From positions 17,372,114 to 17,436,113 of the forward strand of contig JARZZO010000008.1 in the NCBI GenBank assembly GCA_030544215.1: a DNA stretch of 64,000 nucleotides. The letters are read 5' to 3'. The first letter of the stretch is position 1; every line of letters starts with the position of its first letter. Source of the stretch: Zantedeschia hybrid cultivar (taxonomy: Eukaryota > Streptophyta > Magnoliopsida > Alismatales > Araceae). Positions 40,338 to 52,102 of the stretch are shown in pieces. The notes below the pieces were generated by a model. The model was given only the letters and a program-made list of their open reading frames with translations, searched no databases and was not told the DNA's origin. Made by a program: the position numbers and the translations under genes.

Positions 40338-43300
40338 AAATCCTAGCTTGGAACTGTCGTGGTTTGGGCGGGAACCCGACGGTTCAATTTTTAGATCAGC
40401 TGACCCGCTCCCTCAATCCAGAAATTATTTTCCTGTCAGAAACTAAATCAAATCAGCACAAAGCCAACAAATTCTTCCACTGCAGAAATATCAAGAATTC
40501 CTATGTTTGTAACCCGGTGGGTAGAGCTGGAGGTTTATGGCTATGGTGGAGTACCAGTATTAATCTGCATATCATCCAAGCTAAACATAATTGGATCCTG
40601 TGTGTTGCTGATCCCTCCTCCCACAAACATAGCTGGCACATCCTTTTTGTTTATGCCCCTCCGCGACCTAAAGAAAGACAGAGATTTTGGGAAGAAATGT
40701 TGTCTGTAATGCACACAATCAATGGACCTATAATAGTCATGGGAGATATGAACTCTGTTCTCAACCCGGAAGATAAAGATGGGGGCAGCAGGGCAGACAA
40801 TCGACAACTGAAGCACTTTAGAAATTTTGTGAACAATGCCAAACTGATGGATTTGGGCTTCGTGGGGCCTCTGTACACATGGTCCAATAGGAGATCAGCA
40901 AAATTCCATATTAGAGAAAGATTGGATTGGGCTCTGGTTAATGCAGAATGGAGACTCAGATTCACCTCTGCCACTGTGCACCATCTCCCTAAATGTTGCA
41001 GTGATCATAATCCAATTCTACTTAATACATCTGGATTCAGGAAAAATAGATGTTTGCCTTTCAAGCTAGAATCTATGTGGATCAAGCACCCACAATTTGA
41101 AGATGTGATTAAGTCTGCATGGAACTCCAATATTTCCTTCTATGAACATTACCATGATAAGCTCTATTACTTACAGCAGCAAATCCGAAAGTGGCACAGA
41201 AACAAGTTCCCAAGTGTGGTGAAAAGGATTGATCAGATCAAACATCAACTCATCCTCCTTTCTAATGCCTCAATTACCCAAGCAAATATCAGTAAAGAAC
41301 AGCAGCTACAACTTGAACTTGAAGATCTATTTGATAAACAAGAGGAATATTGGAAACAAAGGGCTAAATCCCATTGGCTTGTTGAGGGGGATCGGTGCAC
41401 GCGCTATTTTCACATTAAGACTCTCAATAGGAGAAAGGCTAATGGAATTGCCTGGATACAAAAAAGTAATGGAGATTGGACTGGTAATATGGAGCCCATC
41501 AAAGCTGAATTTGTGGATTATTTCACCAAGTTATATTCATCCTCCAATCCACCACATGTACCTGCACATTTCCAAATGTCTAATCCCAGAATTTCCAATG
41601 CTGATTTGGAGAGCTTCAATAAATCACCAACTGACATAGAAATCACAGAGGCATTTATGAAGCAAGCCCCTCTCAAGGCTCCTGGCCCAGATGGTCTACC
41701 ACCTATCTTCTACCATAAATATTGGCATATCGTCCAAGATGAAGTCTGTGTTCTTATCAAGCATATATTTCAGACTGGCACACTCCCGGCAGGTATGAAT
41801 CACTCCACCATTACTCTAATCCCTAAGAACCCAACTGTCAGCAATCCCTCCCAATTCAGACCCATCAGCCTGTGCAACACGGTGTACAAGAGCATTACTA
41901 AGATTCTAGCATCCAGAATGCAGCCTTTACTCCATAATTTACTATCTCCTTACCAAGGAGCCTTCATCCCTAAGAGGCAAATCACTGACAATATTGTAAT
42001 TCTCAAAGAAATCATGCATTCCCTCCACAAGATGAAGGGGAAAACAGGGGTATTTGCTATGAAGCTGGATATCTCTCGAGCCTATGACAAGGTTGAATGG
42101 GCCTTTATTAAGAGTTTGCTATCAAAACAGGGATTCAAAGGTGCAAATTTCAATCTGGTGATGCAGTGTATCACTAGTGCCACCCATTCTATCAATATCA
42201 ATGGGGAACCAACTGGTTTTATACATCCCCAGAGAGGCATTCGGCAGGGCTGCCCTATTTCACCTTACATATATATCTTATGTGCTGAAGCACTCTCTTC
42301 ATTACTCAAGAATGCACTTGATCAGGGCAAAATCAGGGGCTTCAAAATTAATGCTCAAGCAATCAACCATCTCATGTATGCAGATGATGTCTTCCTCTTT
42401 GGTAGAAATACCGAAGCCGAAATGGCTGAAATTATGCAATGCCTCAATACCTATTTGCAATGCTCTGGTCAGGCCATCAACAAAGAGAAATCTGGTATCA
42501 TCTTTAGTCCCAACACACCTAAATTCATCCGTGAGAAACTTTGTGCGCTGAGTGGCATTGAACCTCTGAGATTGGATGGGCTATATCTGGGAGTACCTAT
42601 ATGGTCTAGTAGAGCGAAATGTAAACAATATCAATATTTGGAGGACAGGACGAGACAACGGATGGCCAACTGGAAGACAAATACCCTATCTACTGCTGGG
42701 CGAACAGTTCTGATTAAATCCACACTCAGTGCAATTCCAGCACATGTAATGGCTACCAGCCTACTTCCCAAAACCACACTCAACAATCTCAACAGGATCC
42801 AAAGGAAATTCTGGTGGGGTGAGAATAGAAAGTTACATCTAATCAGCTGGAACAAAATAACCATGCAGAAACGTCAGGGTGGATTAGGCATCAGAGATTT
42901 TACTCATTACAACAAAGCTTTGGTCATGAAATTAACATGGAGATTTTTGAATGACTTCCATAGCCCTTGGAGCTGTATGCTCAGAGACAAATATCTTGGT
43001 GGATATTCCTTTTGGGAAATTAATACACCATCAGCCCCATCGGATGTATGGTCTGCTATGCTTGCTGTCAGAAAAGAGATGGTTAATCGAGTGAGATGGA
43101 TTATCAGATCAGGCTATGGGATTAATATTTGGACCGATAGATGGATCCCTGGACTGTTTGCCCCTCCTAATATGAACAGTGCTTATACGGGCTATATTCC
43201 TCAGAAAGTATCCGAATTGATCAGCAATGGGAGATGGAAGACAGATTTCATTCAAGACCTATTCGACACTGACTCTCAAGAGGTGATACTTAGCATCTTA

Positions 43301-44452
43301 TTGCCCCAGACTTATAATGATGGAATTGATTTAGTAATCTGGCCTTTCACCACTGATGGTCAGCTCAATACTAAATCCGCATATAGATGTCTGTTGGATG
43401 GAGTCACTTCATCAATGTCTGGTGATCACCCTATTTGGAAGTTGCTTTGGAGCCCCAAGGTCTCTCTGCTCATCCCTCCTCGAGTTATACATTTTCTGTG
43501 GAAAGCTCTCCATCAAGGTATTCCTACTAATGACAGAGTAGGAGCTTTACTATATGGCATTGACAGAATGTGCCCTGTGTGTCCTCAGCACCAGGAAACT
43601 ATTCAACACATCCTCTTCTCATGTCATATTGCGAGAGCCGCTTGGTTTGCCTCCATTTTATCTTTTCATTCAGATTCCCTGACTAGTTGCCTGGAAGACC
43701 TCATACCTGGTTGGCTAAATCCTCAAATGGTGGATGATCAACCTTTTCTCACAGCTATGCAAATAGCTATCATCTGGGAGATATGGAAAGCCAGATGTAA
43801 ACTAATTTCGGAGGGCATCAACACCCACCCCACATGCATTGTGAGTAAGGCCACAGGTAATGCTATCTCTTGGATTGAGAAATTACCTAGTGGCAGTTCG
43901 AATTTGAATGTTTCGACTGTGAATCCTTTTTGGCAACCACCTTCGATTAATCAGCTCAAAATCAATGTTGATGGCGCGGTATCTCCCACACATATTGGTG
44001 CTGGTGTCATCATCAGAGATTCGACGGGGTCTCCTATCTGCTGTTCCACTCACGTCTGTAGAGGATCAGATTCTCTACTCAGTGAAGCCATGGCTTTCTG
44101 GCACGGGATGTGTGCGGCAGCAACTTACGATCTCCCTGTCGTTGTTGAAGGAGATGCTCTGGCCATTATCCGTGCTATTCAGGGCGATTGCCCCCCCCAA
44201 TGGGTGTGCCTGTCCGTCGTGTTGGATTGCCAACAGATGTTAACCCAGCACCCCAATTTATCTGTGTCGTTTGTTCCTCGATCTGGTAATCATGTTGCTC
44301 ACTCATTGTGTAAGCTGGCTATCAGAACCGTCGAATGCACCAACTGGTTTGGTCCCCCTTTCCCCAAGTGTATCTCGGAGCCTATCCCTATGGATAAATT
44401 CCATTGCTCTGTTCTAGGCTCCTCTGTTCCCACCCATGTTTTTTCAGTTTGA
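40334..44452 (+). CDS. LINE ORF2: endonuclease, reverse transcriptase, RNase H
   Basis: A 1372-residue intact frame. The N-terminal apurinic-like endonuclease (about 1-230) starts MKILAWNCRGLGG and has LSETKSN, GDMNSVL and SDHNPI (His225). The reverse transcriptase (about 480-760) has FRPISLCNTVYK, KLDISRAYDKVEW, GIRQGCPISP and the catalytic YADD at 682-685. A zinc-binding region lies near 1055-1110 (HFLWKALHQGIPTNDR, CPVCPQHQETIQHILFSC). The C-terminal RNase H has Asp1213 (NVDGA), Glu1251 (SEAMA) and Asp1274 (EGDA), then GNHVAHSL. All expected catalytic residues are present. It nicks target DNA and copies the element RNA by target-primed reverse transcription. This domain set is typical of plant L1 elements with RNase H. 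Confidence 0.96.
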   Translation: MKILAWNCRGLGGNPTVQFLDQLTRSLNPEIIFLSETKSNQHKANKFFHCRNIKNSYVCNPVGRAGGLWLWWSTSINLHIIQAKHNWILCVADPSSHKHSWHILFVYAPPRPKERQRFWEEMLSVMHTINGPIIVMGDMNSVLNPEDKDGGSRADNRQLKHFRNFVNNAKLMDLGFVGPLYTWSNRRSAKFHIRERLDWALVNAEWRLRFTSATVHHLPKCCSDHNPILLNTSGFRKNRCLPFKLESMWIKHPQFEDVIKSAWNSNISFYEHYHDKLYYLQQQIRKWHRNKFPSVVKRIDQIKHQLILLSNASITQANISKEQQLQLELEDLFDKQEEYWKQRAKSHWLVEGDRCTRYFHIKTLNRRKANGIAWIQKSNGDWTGNMEPIKAEFVDYFTKLYSSSNPPHVPAHFQMSNPRISNADLESFNKSPTDIEITEAFMKQAPLKAPGPDGLPPIFYHKYWHIVQDEVCVLIKHIFQTGTLPAGMNHSTITLIPKNPTVSNPSQFRPISLCNTVYKSITKILASRMQPLLHNLLSPYQGAFIPKRQITDNIVILKEIMHSLHKMKGKTGVFAMKLDISRAYDKVEWAFIKSLLSKQGFKGANFNLVMQCITSATHSININGEPTGFIHPQRGIRQGCPISPYIYILCAEALSSLLKNALDQGKIRGFKINAQAINHLMYADDVFLFGRNTEAEMAEIMQCLNTYLQCSGQAINKEKSGIIFSPNTPKFIREKLCALSGIEPLRLDGLYLGVPIWSSRAKCKQYQYLEDRTRQRMANWKTNTLSTAGRTVLIKSTLSAIPAHVMATSLLPKTTLNNLNRIQRKFWWGENRKLHLISWNKITMQKRQGGLGIRDFTHYNKALVMKLTWRFLNDFHSPWSCMLRDKYLGGYSFWEINTPSAPSDVWSAMLAVRKEMVNRVRWIIRSGYGINIWTDRWIPGLFAPPNMNSAYTGYIPQKVSELISNGRWKTDFIQDLFDTDSQEVILSILLPQTYNDGIDLVIWPFTTDGQLNTKSAYRCLLDGVTSSMSGDHPIWKLLWSPKVSLLIPPRVIHFLWKALHQGIPTNDRVGALLYGIDRMCPVCPQHQETIQHILFSCHIARAAWFASILSFHSDSLTSCLEDLIPGWLNPQMVDDQPFLTAMQIAIIWEIWKARCKLISEGINTHPTCIVSKATGNAISWIEKLPSGSSNLNVSTVNPFWQPPSINQLKINVDGAVSPTHIGAGVIIRDSTGSPICCSTHVCRGSDSLLSEAMAFWHGMCAAATYDLPVVVEGDALAIIRAIQGDCPPQWVCLSVVLDCQQMLTQHPNLSVSFVPRSGNHVAHSLCKLAIRTVECTNWFGPPFPKCISEPIPMDKFHCSVLGSSVPTHVFSV

Positions 44453-44508
44453 AGTTTAATGGTTATCTTATTTGAATTCAAAAAAAAAAAGAGAACTTTT
44501 TTGGTGTC

Positions 44509-46521
44509 ATTTGGAATCACAATATGAAAATGTAGGCATAACTATTCTAACTTGGCCTAAATTGAATCTTGAATAATTATCTTGTTTTGTGTTTGACTTT
44601 CTCAAATTTTATTCTAATTTTATTCTTGGTTTCATCTCTTATTCCCAAAATGACTAATACTGATTGAAGCATTTGTGCAAACATCTAGCTGAGTATGTCC
44701 AATGGGAGTTAGACAACCATCCTAAATGGTCGATGAATTCGATGCTGCAGGCATGGACTAGAATAAACAATCATATTGAACCCAATTGTATACCATCTTA
44801 TTCCTTTGTGTCCTTACAAAGCAATGCAACCCCTCGGTGTCGGTGTAGCCAACTTCCAACGTCCATCGGCATTAAGTTAGCAAGTCCTACTCCCAGCCTA
44901 GCTTATTGAAGTGCTAGAAATTAAGTTGCCGATCACAGTGGAAACAAACCCATCAATAGGTGGCACATCGTTCTGGGGGATCTCACAAAAGATGCCTCAA
45001 GCCAAATCACAAAGAGAGATTGGCTTAAGATGAATCTCATCAAACTGAAAGTCTCATCAGAGATAATAAGGTTTTCTCTCTCTTAGATTTTTTCTATTGC
45101 ACCAATTTCCAATGTAAGATAATTCACTTCAGATTTTATTTCATTTTTCAATTTGACCATGGGGTTATTTGGTCTACCATAAAATGTCCATTTTAAAAAA
45201 ACTTGCTTTAAAATCAGCTAAAGCAAAAACTCTGATTTTATAATTATTGATTTTTAAATCTAGTTTTAGCTTTCGGTGGTTCTGAAGAATGAAATTGAGA
45301 AAGAAAATGACACATAAATTAACATGATTTTGAAATCCAGCAAAGAAAGTTAAATATTATTGACATTATATGTTCTTTGTTCTTTCTCTGATTTCGTTGC
45401 TAGTCGTTTCTCTCTTCAAAGAATCACTTACATACCTACACTGACGGCTAGTTTGTCTGAAGGGTCTCCCCATCCATGAAGACCTGCTGCTCTGCAGCAA
45501 CGGATGTAAATGGTATCAGAAAATCCGTGTACCTGTACGTTTCCAACGCTTAACGGTCACAAAGGATCATTTTAAAAGATAAAGATATTGTTTGTATCCG
45601 AATGATTCAGTATAAAAAAAAAGGTTGGTCTTTTTTCACATCAATTATCTGTTAATTTTCTTTTATTCATCTTAATTATTGATTACATTTTATTTAAAAT
45701 TTACGTTTTAAAATTAAATCTCCGATCATACCTATACAAGTACATGTTTTTATTGTTCACAATATTGTTTTAACTCCTTCTTTTTCTCGTTCACTAGTTT
45801 GCAAGATTTATTTTCATAAATGTCAAGAGATTTACAAATCAATTTATAAGTAATATTTAGAAAGAACTTATATCCGTATATTTTTAAAGTAATATTCTTT
45901 TGTTCACTCTAGAAGCAATAGAAGATTAATTTTATGTTGACACATTATTATTTGATAATTTAATTTTTATGTATTTATTTTTAATAATTTAAAAATAAGA
46001 ATAAAAATAAATATATTTTTTAAAAAATTAAAATATAAATACACATTATTTAAGAGATAATGATAAAGATAGAGTCAGCATTCAACCTGACATGTATCTT
46101 TTACATCAGTAGCGACGAGTAGGTTTGTACTTGGGAGGAGCAGCAGCTGGCACCTGGTCACATGATGAGATACCGTAGTGGGAGGCGGTCCACGTGCATA
46201 AACCATCGGATCCCACAAAAACGAGTACGCGAGGCACGTGTTCGCCGTCTACCGTCTCCCCCTCCACCTCCAACCCCCGTGACCGCGAGAGCTTTTTGGA
46301 CCACCATGCCATTTACCACGTACAAGGAATGCTTCACACGTGCGGTGCTGCTTCCTGTGTCTAAGGGGACACGGCAATTTCAGGTTTTGCACCGTATGGA
46401 CATGATTTGACATGGACATATAGCTGGATCTTTGATCTCAGAACAGACAGAATCATACGGAAGTTATTTCAATGCCTCTTATCAACTTGGTGAGAAAAAT
46501 CATTACTTTAGGATGTATTGT
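44509..46521. other. Intergenic, nothing recognised
   Basis: AT-rich. A short GC-richer patch at about 46100-46330 has an 68-residue frame on the minus strand with no recognisable motif, and several ACGTG words. I do not call a gene. Confidence 0.35.
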
Positions 46522-46737
46522 CAGCGGAGGATTTTGTTTAGTAAAATCATTTGGAAAGTAGATTAGTGGGTCTCTCAATTAAACCAAAATTAATGAGCCA
46601 ATAGGATCATCTAATGGATTGAAATCAGTCGACTGATCATTTTAATAAACCAACTATAATAAATTTTTTAAATTTTATAAAATTCAGTGAAGTCACAGGA
46701 CCCAGTGAGAAAGTTTGAATCCGCCATTATATGTCGC
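46522..46737. mobile_element. MITE-like repeat, CAGTGGC family, copy 4
   Basis: Starts CAGCGGAGGATTTTGTTTAG and ends GAATCCGCCATTA. The inner AAAATTCAGTGAAGTCACAGG matches the reverse of copy 2 near 34350. No coding capacity. Confidence 0.55.
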
Positions 46738-48187
46738 ATTCTTTAGACTAGTGAAAAATCAAAAAGGAGGAATTGTTTAACTTTGAATATGTAGTGTGGT
46801 TATTATGTTTTATTATTTCAGATAACTTTAGTTAATTATTTTGGCACATTCATAAATAAATTTATAAAATTATGTCTTCATGTCTTAAAAATTTATGTTG
46901 TTTGAGCACGTATCCGTGTTGACACTTGACATTCATATCTGTATCTAACAAATGATAAACTGCTTTGCGCAACAAGACAGACATCAGCATATGATCAGAT
47001 CGTTTAAATTCTTTTTAGAAATCCTTCAAAGAAAAAAGAAGTGAGAGGAAGTCAAATTTTGTACAGCCACCCTGGACTAGTGTGCTGCCTGGCCGTGAGG
47101 GAGGCCTTGGTCGCACAGTAGTATTCCTCTCGCGTCTATGTAAACGTAAACTTACGGTTTACCATAAGAAGATGCCGAGATAGTGTACCGTCAAGACTTC
47201 TCCTTCAGATCAAGTGCTTCATAGTTCTGCAAGGATGAGATCAGAGAAAGAGCTAGCAGCTGTGGCATCAGCGGCGAAGCTACATATGCGGCTAGCCATG
47301 CACCCCCACCCAAATGGATTTGAGAACTCCTAATGATTCAGTTCCTATATCCTTCTTTTATAACTTCTTAATTATAGCCACTTAATCTAACTCAAATGTA
47401 ACTTTAGTATCCTTTTATATCTAAGAATATATTATTTTTTTCCACCTAAAAGTCTAGTTGAGTTAGGTCATAAGATTCGTCTATGAGTGACCAATATAAC
47501 ATAGATTTGAGTTTTTCTAAAAGCAATTATGATTTAATCACAGTTTTCATCTTAATATAGCTTTTATGAATAAATCACAATTTGAAAAAAAAAATCTTTA
47601 AAAAGAATCATAGACTCAGAGTCATGGCTTATTTGGGAACATTTAAAGGAATTCTATTTTTTAATTCTTATGTTGTTATATATTTTAAAATTTATAATAT
47701 ATGTTAAAATGGTTTTTATCTATTTAAAATTCACCATTCCCTTCATTCTCTTTTTCCCACAAAGTTTTCAGATCTTTTGTCAATTTGAGATCTTTTCTTA
47801 GACCCATTTTATCCATATGCAGACATGGTAACAGTGGGTGTGATAAGGTTGAACATCTTCTATATAACATGGGTTTGAATTGAGAAGGGTTTCAGTGGGA
47901 GAAAATGCTAGACAGACTGGAAAAGTTTCCCATTTTCCTTACCCGGGTGACGTGGGTGTACCAGGTAGGTTCTCATTGTTAACCATTTTCATGCAATTTT
48001 GCAAAGAAACCCCTTAACTTGTGTTCTTCCTACGAGGGAATAAAATAATTAAATAAGATCTTCCGTCATGGTAGCATTGCTCTTAAGTGGGACTCCATTA
48101 GAAGGGAGTTGAGTTAACGCTTATCCTAGTTCTACCAGAGTTTGCAATCCCATATTATATTTGGAAACACTACAAAATATGGTTCAA
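46738..48187. other. Intergenic, nothing recognised
   Basis: No supported gene, RNA or element ends. Confidence 0.35.
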
Positions 48188-48470
48188 GGATGTTGGAGCG
48201 GCTATATAATAGTCTTATATCGGATAATTTCAGTTGTGACCAGTACTTATGATCTTGGACCTCTTCAAACTCAACATTCGGATTTTGTAGTTTGTAAGAT
48301 GATATCAGAACATGACTTAATCAAACTTTATATTCTAATTTGTGTCACCTCATGTTATCTAATTTTCACGGGCCATCTTGGCCGTGAGGGAGAGTGTTGG
48401 AGCCGCTAGTGCTTATGATTTTGGACTCTTTCAAACTCAACACCCGGGTTTTGTGGTTTGTAAGAAAGAA
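48188..48470. repeat. Duplicated TGTTGGAGC sequence, probable retroelement relic
   Basis: TGTTGGAGCGGCTATATAAT at about 48193 and TGTTGGAGCCGCTAGTGCTT at about 48397 begin two related stretches. Both later share CTTATGAT, CTTGG or TTTGG, CAAACTCAACA and TTTGTAGTTTGTAAG-type words. The sequence between them (GATATCAGAACATGACTTAA, GTGAGGGAGAGTGTTGG) resembles boundaries of short plant LTR or TRIM relics. No internal coding region is present. Confidence 0.4.
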
Positions 48471-49599
48471 TAAAATATAGATTAAAGTCTAAAGATTTAG
48501 AAACCAAAATAAGATTTTAATTCTAAACAATGTGATTTTTGGTCACAACCCTAATATAAATGATACGACGATGTATGTAAAAACCGTCTCTCGCCTTTAT
48601 TTTAAATTCTCCTACAATTCAATCTTTTACCTAGTAAAAAGACTGACATATGCTTCCAAAATCAACTATTCCACTTTGTATTCCCGCACGATCCGGTAAT
48701 CATTGGAGGATTCGACTTTCTCTTGTTATGCCACGCACACAAATTAACCAACCTGGCTCACACGTGGCCCGTACCTAGCTGTTAGGTAGGAAGATTGTTC
48801 AAGGGTGTACATACAAAGTTCCAAACAGTTTTGAGACCAAAAAGTTGGTCGATGGGGGAAGAGACAGCAGGGATCGCTTTTCTCTTCAGAAGGAAACAAA
48901 GCCTACCAAGTCGGTCCACAGTTTTGTGGCAAGTCATCCAGTGGTGATCCATCCACTTCATAGATTTTAAAGAGACCCTTGTATAGGAGAGAATTGCTTG
49001 CCTACACCGCTAGTTTGATCTTGTTAGTACCCAACAAATAGTCAGGTGTAAACATTAAGGGTCCGTTTGGTTGCACTTAAAATATAATCGGATGGAAAAG
49101 ATTTTTTAAGAAAATCAATTTACAAGGAAAATGAAAACGTAATCGATCATTTGGCACTTTTAAAAATATTTTCTTAAAAATCTTTTCATTCGTTTGTTTG
49201 TCCGTAAAATCTTTTACTGAAAATGATTTTATACATTTGTTTGCTTATAAAAGAATTAGTATTACAAAAATTTTAATATAAATACGGTAAAGCCAAAAAA
49301 AGAAATTCTATTTTTCTGAACTGAGAGAATACTCCAACTCTAAATTTGATTGGATGATTCAAATAAAAAAGGTCATATCTTCACACGATCAAAATTGGAA
49401 CCTCAACACTAAAGGGGATTTTTTTTCTTTTTAATTTTCAGTTTGAGTTATGTTTGGTCTTGTTCTAAGTAAAATTATAATATTTTAAGTTTTAAAGATA
49501 TAAATATAAGTAATTCTAAAAGGAGAATAACTTAGTACACTGTTTAGTCCCTGATGGTACAGTCAAACTAAAAGAAAGACTTTTTAAAAAAAAAATGAA
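48471..49599. other. Intergenic with a possible MITE left end
   Basis: TTAAGGGTCCGTTTGGTTGC at about 49056 looks like the left terminus of a Tourist-type element, but I could not find a matching right terminus. No gene recognised. Confidence 0.35.
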
Positions 49600-50046
49600 C
49601 TCCCCAACATGTCCTACATATTCACATAATTAGATTTTCTATCGGACATCCTAAAAAATAATAAAAATTAAAAAATCTAGACTCGATGAATAGTAATATA
49701 CTATTCATTAGGGATCGCTTTTTTCATTTTGATAACTTTTTTTAGAAGGCTTATAACATAATATACATACTCATATAATTCGATTTTCGATCGGGCATTT
49801 CAAAAAAAGATGAAAATTCAAAACCTCAGCCCCAATGAATAGTAGTGTACTATTCATTGGGGCTAGATTTTTTATTTTGTCATTTTTTTTAATTTTTCTG
49901 TGAAAGCTCCTTACATGTCCTACATGCTTATCTAATTCGGTTTTAAATCGAACATCTAAAAAAAAATGAAAATTTAAAAACCTCACCCCAGTGAACAGTA
50001 ATATACTATTCATGGAACTAAAGTTTTTGGATTTTCATTTTTTTTT
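49600..50046. repeat. Three tandem ~145-bp units, each with a hairpin
   Basis: Units begin near 49605, 49745 and 49905. Each contains ACAT...ATATAATTCGATTTTC, a CGGACATC-like word, an A-rich run, then CCCCAATGAATAGTA, its inverted complement, and a T-rich run. In the middle unit the arms AGCCCCAATGAATAGTA (49828-49844) and TACTATTCATTGGGGCT (49848-49864) are perfectly complementary over 17 bp with a GTG loop. In the outer units the hairpin is shorter or broken. Single diverged units recur at about 7240, 30180, 37390 and 58640. Confidence 0.75.
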
Positions 50047-50394
50047 TAATTGTCCTATAAAAAATCTAATTATATGAAGATGCAGGCAATGTTGGGGGCC
50101 TTCAAAAAAGAAAAAAAATTTGTTGAGTGTCATGATGCAACAAGTTACTCTCTTCTACAAATATTGAATCTTTTGAATCTTATAGGAAGCCGGCCACCCA
50201 CTTATGTCCCTAGGGGCCGAGGGCTACTCTTTGTGGAAAACCGCATCAGATTGAGTGGAGCTGATGCCAAACTTTGGATTTTGAGGGAGTCAATGCATCC
50301 ACTTTTCCTTGACCTGTCCACTTACATGCTACCAAATAGACCTCCTTTTGAGGTTTTCTCGAAAACTTGGGCATACATGATACCAAATGGACTC

Positions 50395-50740
50395 TAAGAG
50401 TGTCAATCGGACAGGTCAATTTGTGGTTCAGCCTAATCCGGTCCATATTAAAAGAAATTGAATTGACCTTTAGTTATATAAATTGTGTTAGGTTGAATTT
50501 TGGTTGACATTAGTTAAATCTGGACATAGGTGAATTGAAAAACGAGTTGATCCAATTTAATTTATTAACTTTTACAATAATTCATATAAAAAATTAAAAT
50601 ACTTTTAACAAATCATTTATAGGATCAACCCAACCCACTCACTATTGAATTGAGGCTGAATTTGAATTGGACTAAAATTAAGCTGGACTATAGATCCAAA
50701 TTATTACATAACCTAATCCAACCCGCCCAATTTACGTCCC
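50395..50740. repeat. Degenerate repeat with opposed CTAGGGACGT-type ends
   Basis: The left end is CTAAGAGTGTCAATCGGACAG and the right end CCCAATTTACGTCCCTAG, partly complementary. The interior is rich in AACCCAACCC and GGTTGAATT words, as at 2108-2515. Probably an old non-autonomous DNA element. No target duplication recognised. Confidence 0.4.
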
Positions 50741-52102
50741 TAGTAAACACCCCACACTAATGGTGGAGCAGCCCACATTTTTGTAGAAAATCCCCCGGGA
50801 TTGAGCTTCGGGTGGAGGGGTTCCCTCTTCGCAAGGTGAGGGACATGGCTAGGCATCTTGTGCCGTGTTTGTTTGGTGGGTATTAGTATTAATAATTTTG
50901 ATATTGATACTTTTGAGATCTGGTATTTTAATATTGGCATTTATATTAAAGGAATACATAAGAGGATAGGTAAAAGAGAAAAGGAGAGTAAGAGATGGGA
51001 AAAGGAGAGGAGTGAAGTTCTTTAGGCTCTCAAAGATTAAACTCTAATCTTTTTAGTAGAGTTCAAATTTATATGAAATTTATCACAACAACACACTTTA
51101 TTAATGTAAAAAAAAATTAATGGGTCAAGTTCAATAAATGCTGATTCGATTTTTATTTTTCAGATTTTTCTGATCATCTGATCGATCACCCAGATGGGGT
51201 AGGGTAATGCCATCCGATCACTCAGATCAAACAGGAGTGTCAGAAGCATTGCAATTTACGAGGATTGTAACGTGCCAGACATTGCATCAAGAAGTATTTC
51301 TCCATCCAAATTTTATATTATCAATCAACACCTTTACGACAAAAGAAGTTTTTTTTTTTGGGTTGCCTAAATCGGGTTCGGGAGTACTCTCACCTACTAC
51401 CCAAAGTGGATGTTACGTCCTTTACCTACTACCAAATTGGCGTGTTAGGTGTCCATCCCAAAGTTGCTTGACACAAATCAAAAGTTCACTTGTTCTTCTC
51501 CTTCATAGCTGTCTGGATCACCAGTTATAATGAAGAAGAAGAACTCACAATCTTTCTCCTTTCTCAAAAAAAAAGGAAAAAACTTTCTCCTATTTCCTTC
51601 TTTCAGCACTGCAAAATGTGAATTTTAGACGGCAAAATCAATCATAAGGCAATTGCCACTTGGCCCATGAGAAGATCAGGGAACATGGCAAGTTTTGTAA
51701 GTCAAGGAGAGTTCTAGTCAATTTTTTGTTAAGTTCAGCTGCTCTAATTACTTCCTCGCTATAAACTTAGAATGACTATAGACTGAGTTGAGTCACATAA
51801 TTACTGTATATATAATTGACTAATAAGAAATCAAATCGGATCCCAAAGAAGGGAATGAGTGCCCCTTGACTAACTGCATTGTTTCCGATTAACAAGAGAA
51901 ACCGCGCCAGCCTCTTATTTGTAAAATATCAGACAAATTTTCCCACGCCACCAACCTAGAATATTTATACTAGCAAATTGGTGGATCATTCAAATGTGAA
52001 CGGTCTCATTCACCAACCAAGGGAATAGGATGCCAAAAAATTTAGAATACAAGATTCATAGTACAAAAGTAAATCGAAGGTCAAATCATGGGCTACTGTG
52101 GT
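50741..52102. other. Intergenic, nothing recognised
   Basis: No supported feature. Confidence 0.35.

Larger units (their letters stand above)
38344..44508 (+). mobile_element. Full-length L1-type LINE with perfect 19-bp TSD
   Basis: The 19-bp word AGAGAACTTTTTTGGTGTC occurs at 38344-38362 and again at 44490-44508, immediately after an A-run. Its first A in the 3' copy may belong to the tail. The element itself spans about 38363-44490 (6.1 kb): a GC-richer 5' UTR of about 440 bp, ORF1, ORF2, a 3' UTR of about 27 bp and a short poly(A) at 44480-44490. Both ORFs are uninterrupted and the duplication has no mismatch. Full length, intact frames and an undecayed duplication together indicate recent insertion. 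Confidence 0.95.

Noticed and set aside
48188..48470. Possible short LTR retrotransposon (TRIM)
   Set aside because: The two related stretches lack matching ends, a primer-binding site that I can verify, and a target duplication, so it is listed only as a duplicated repeat.
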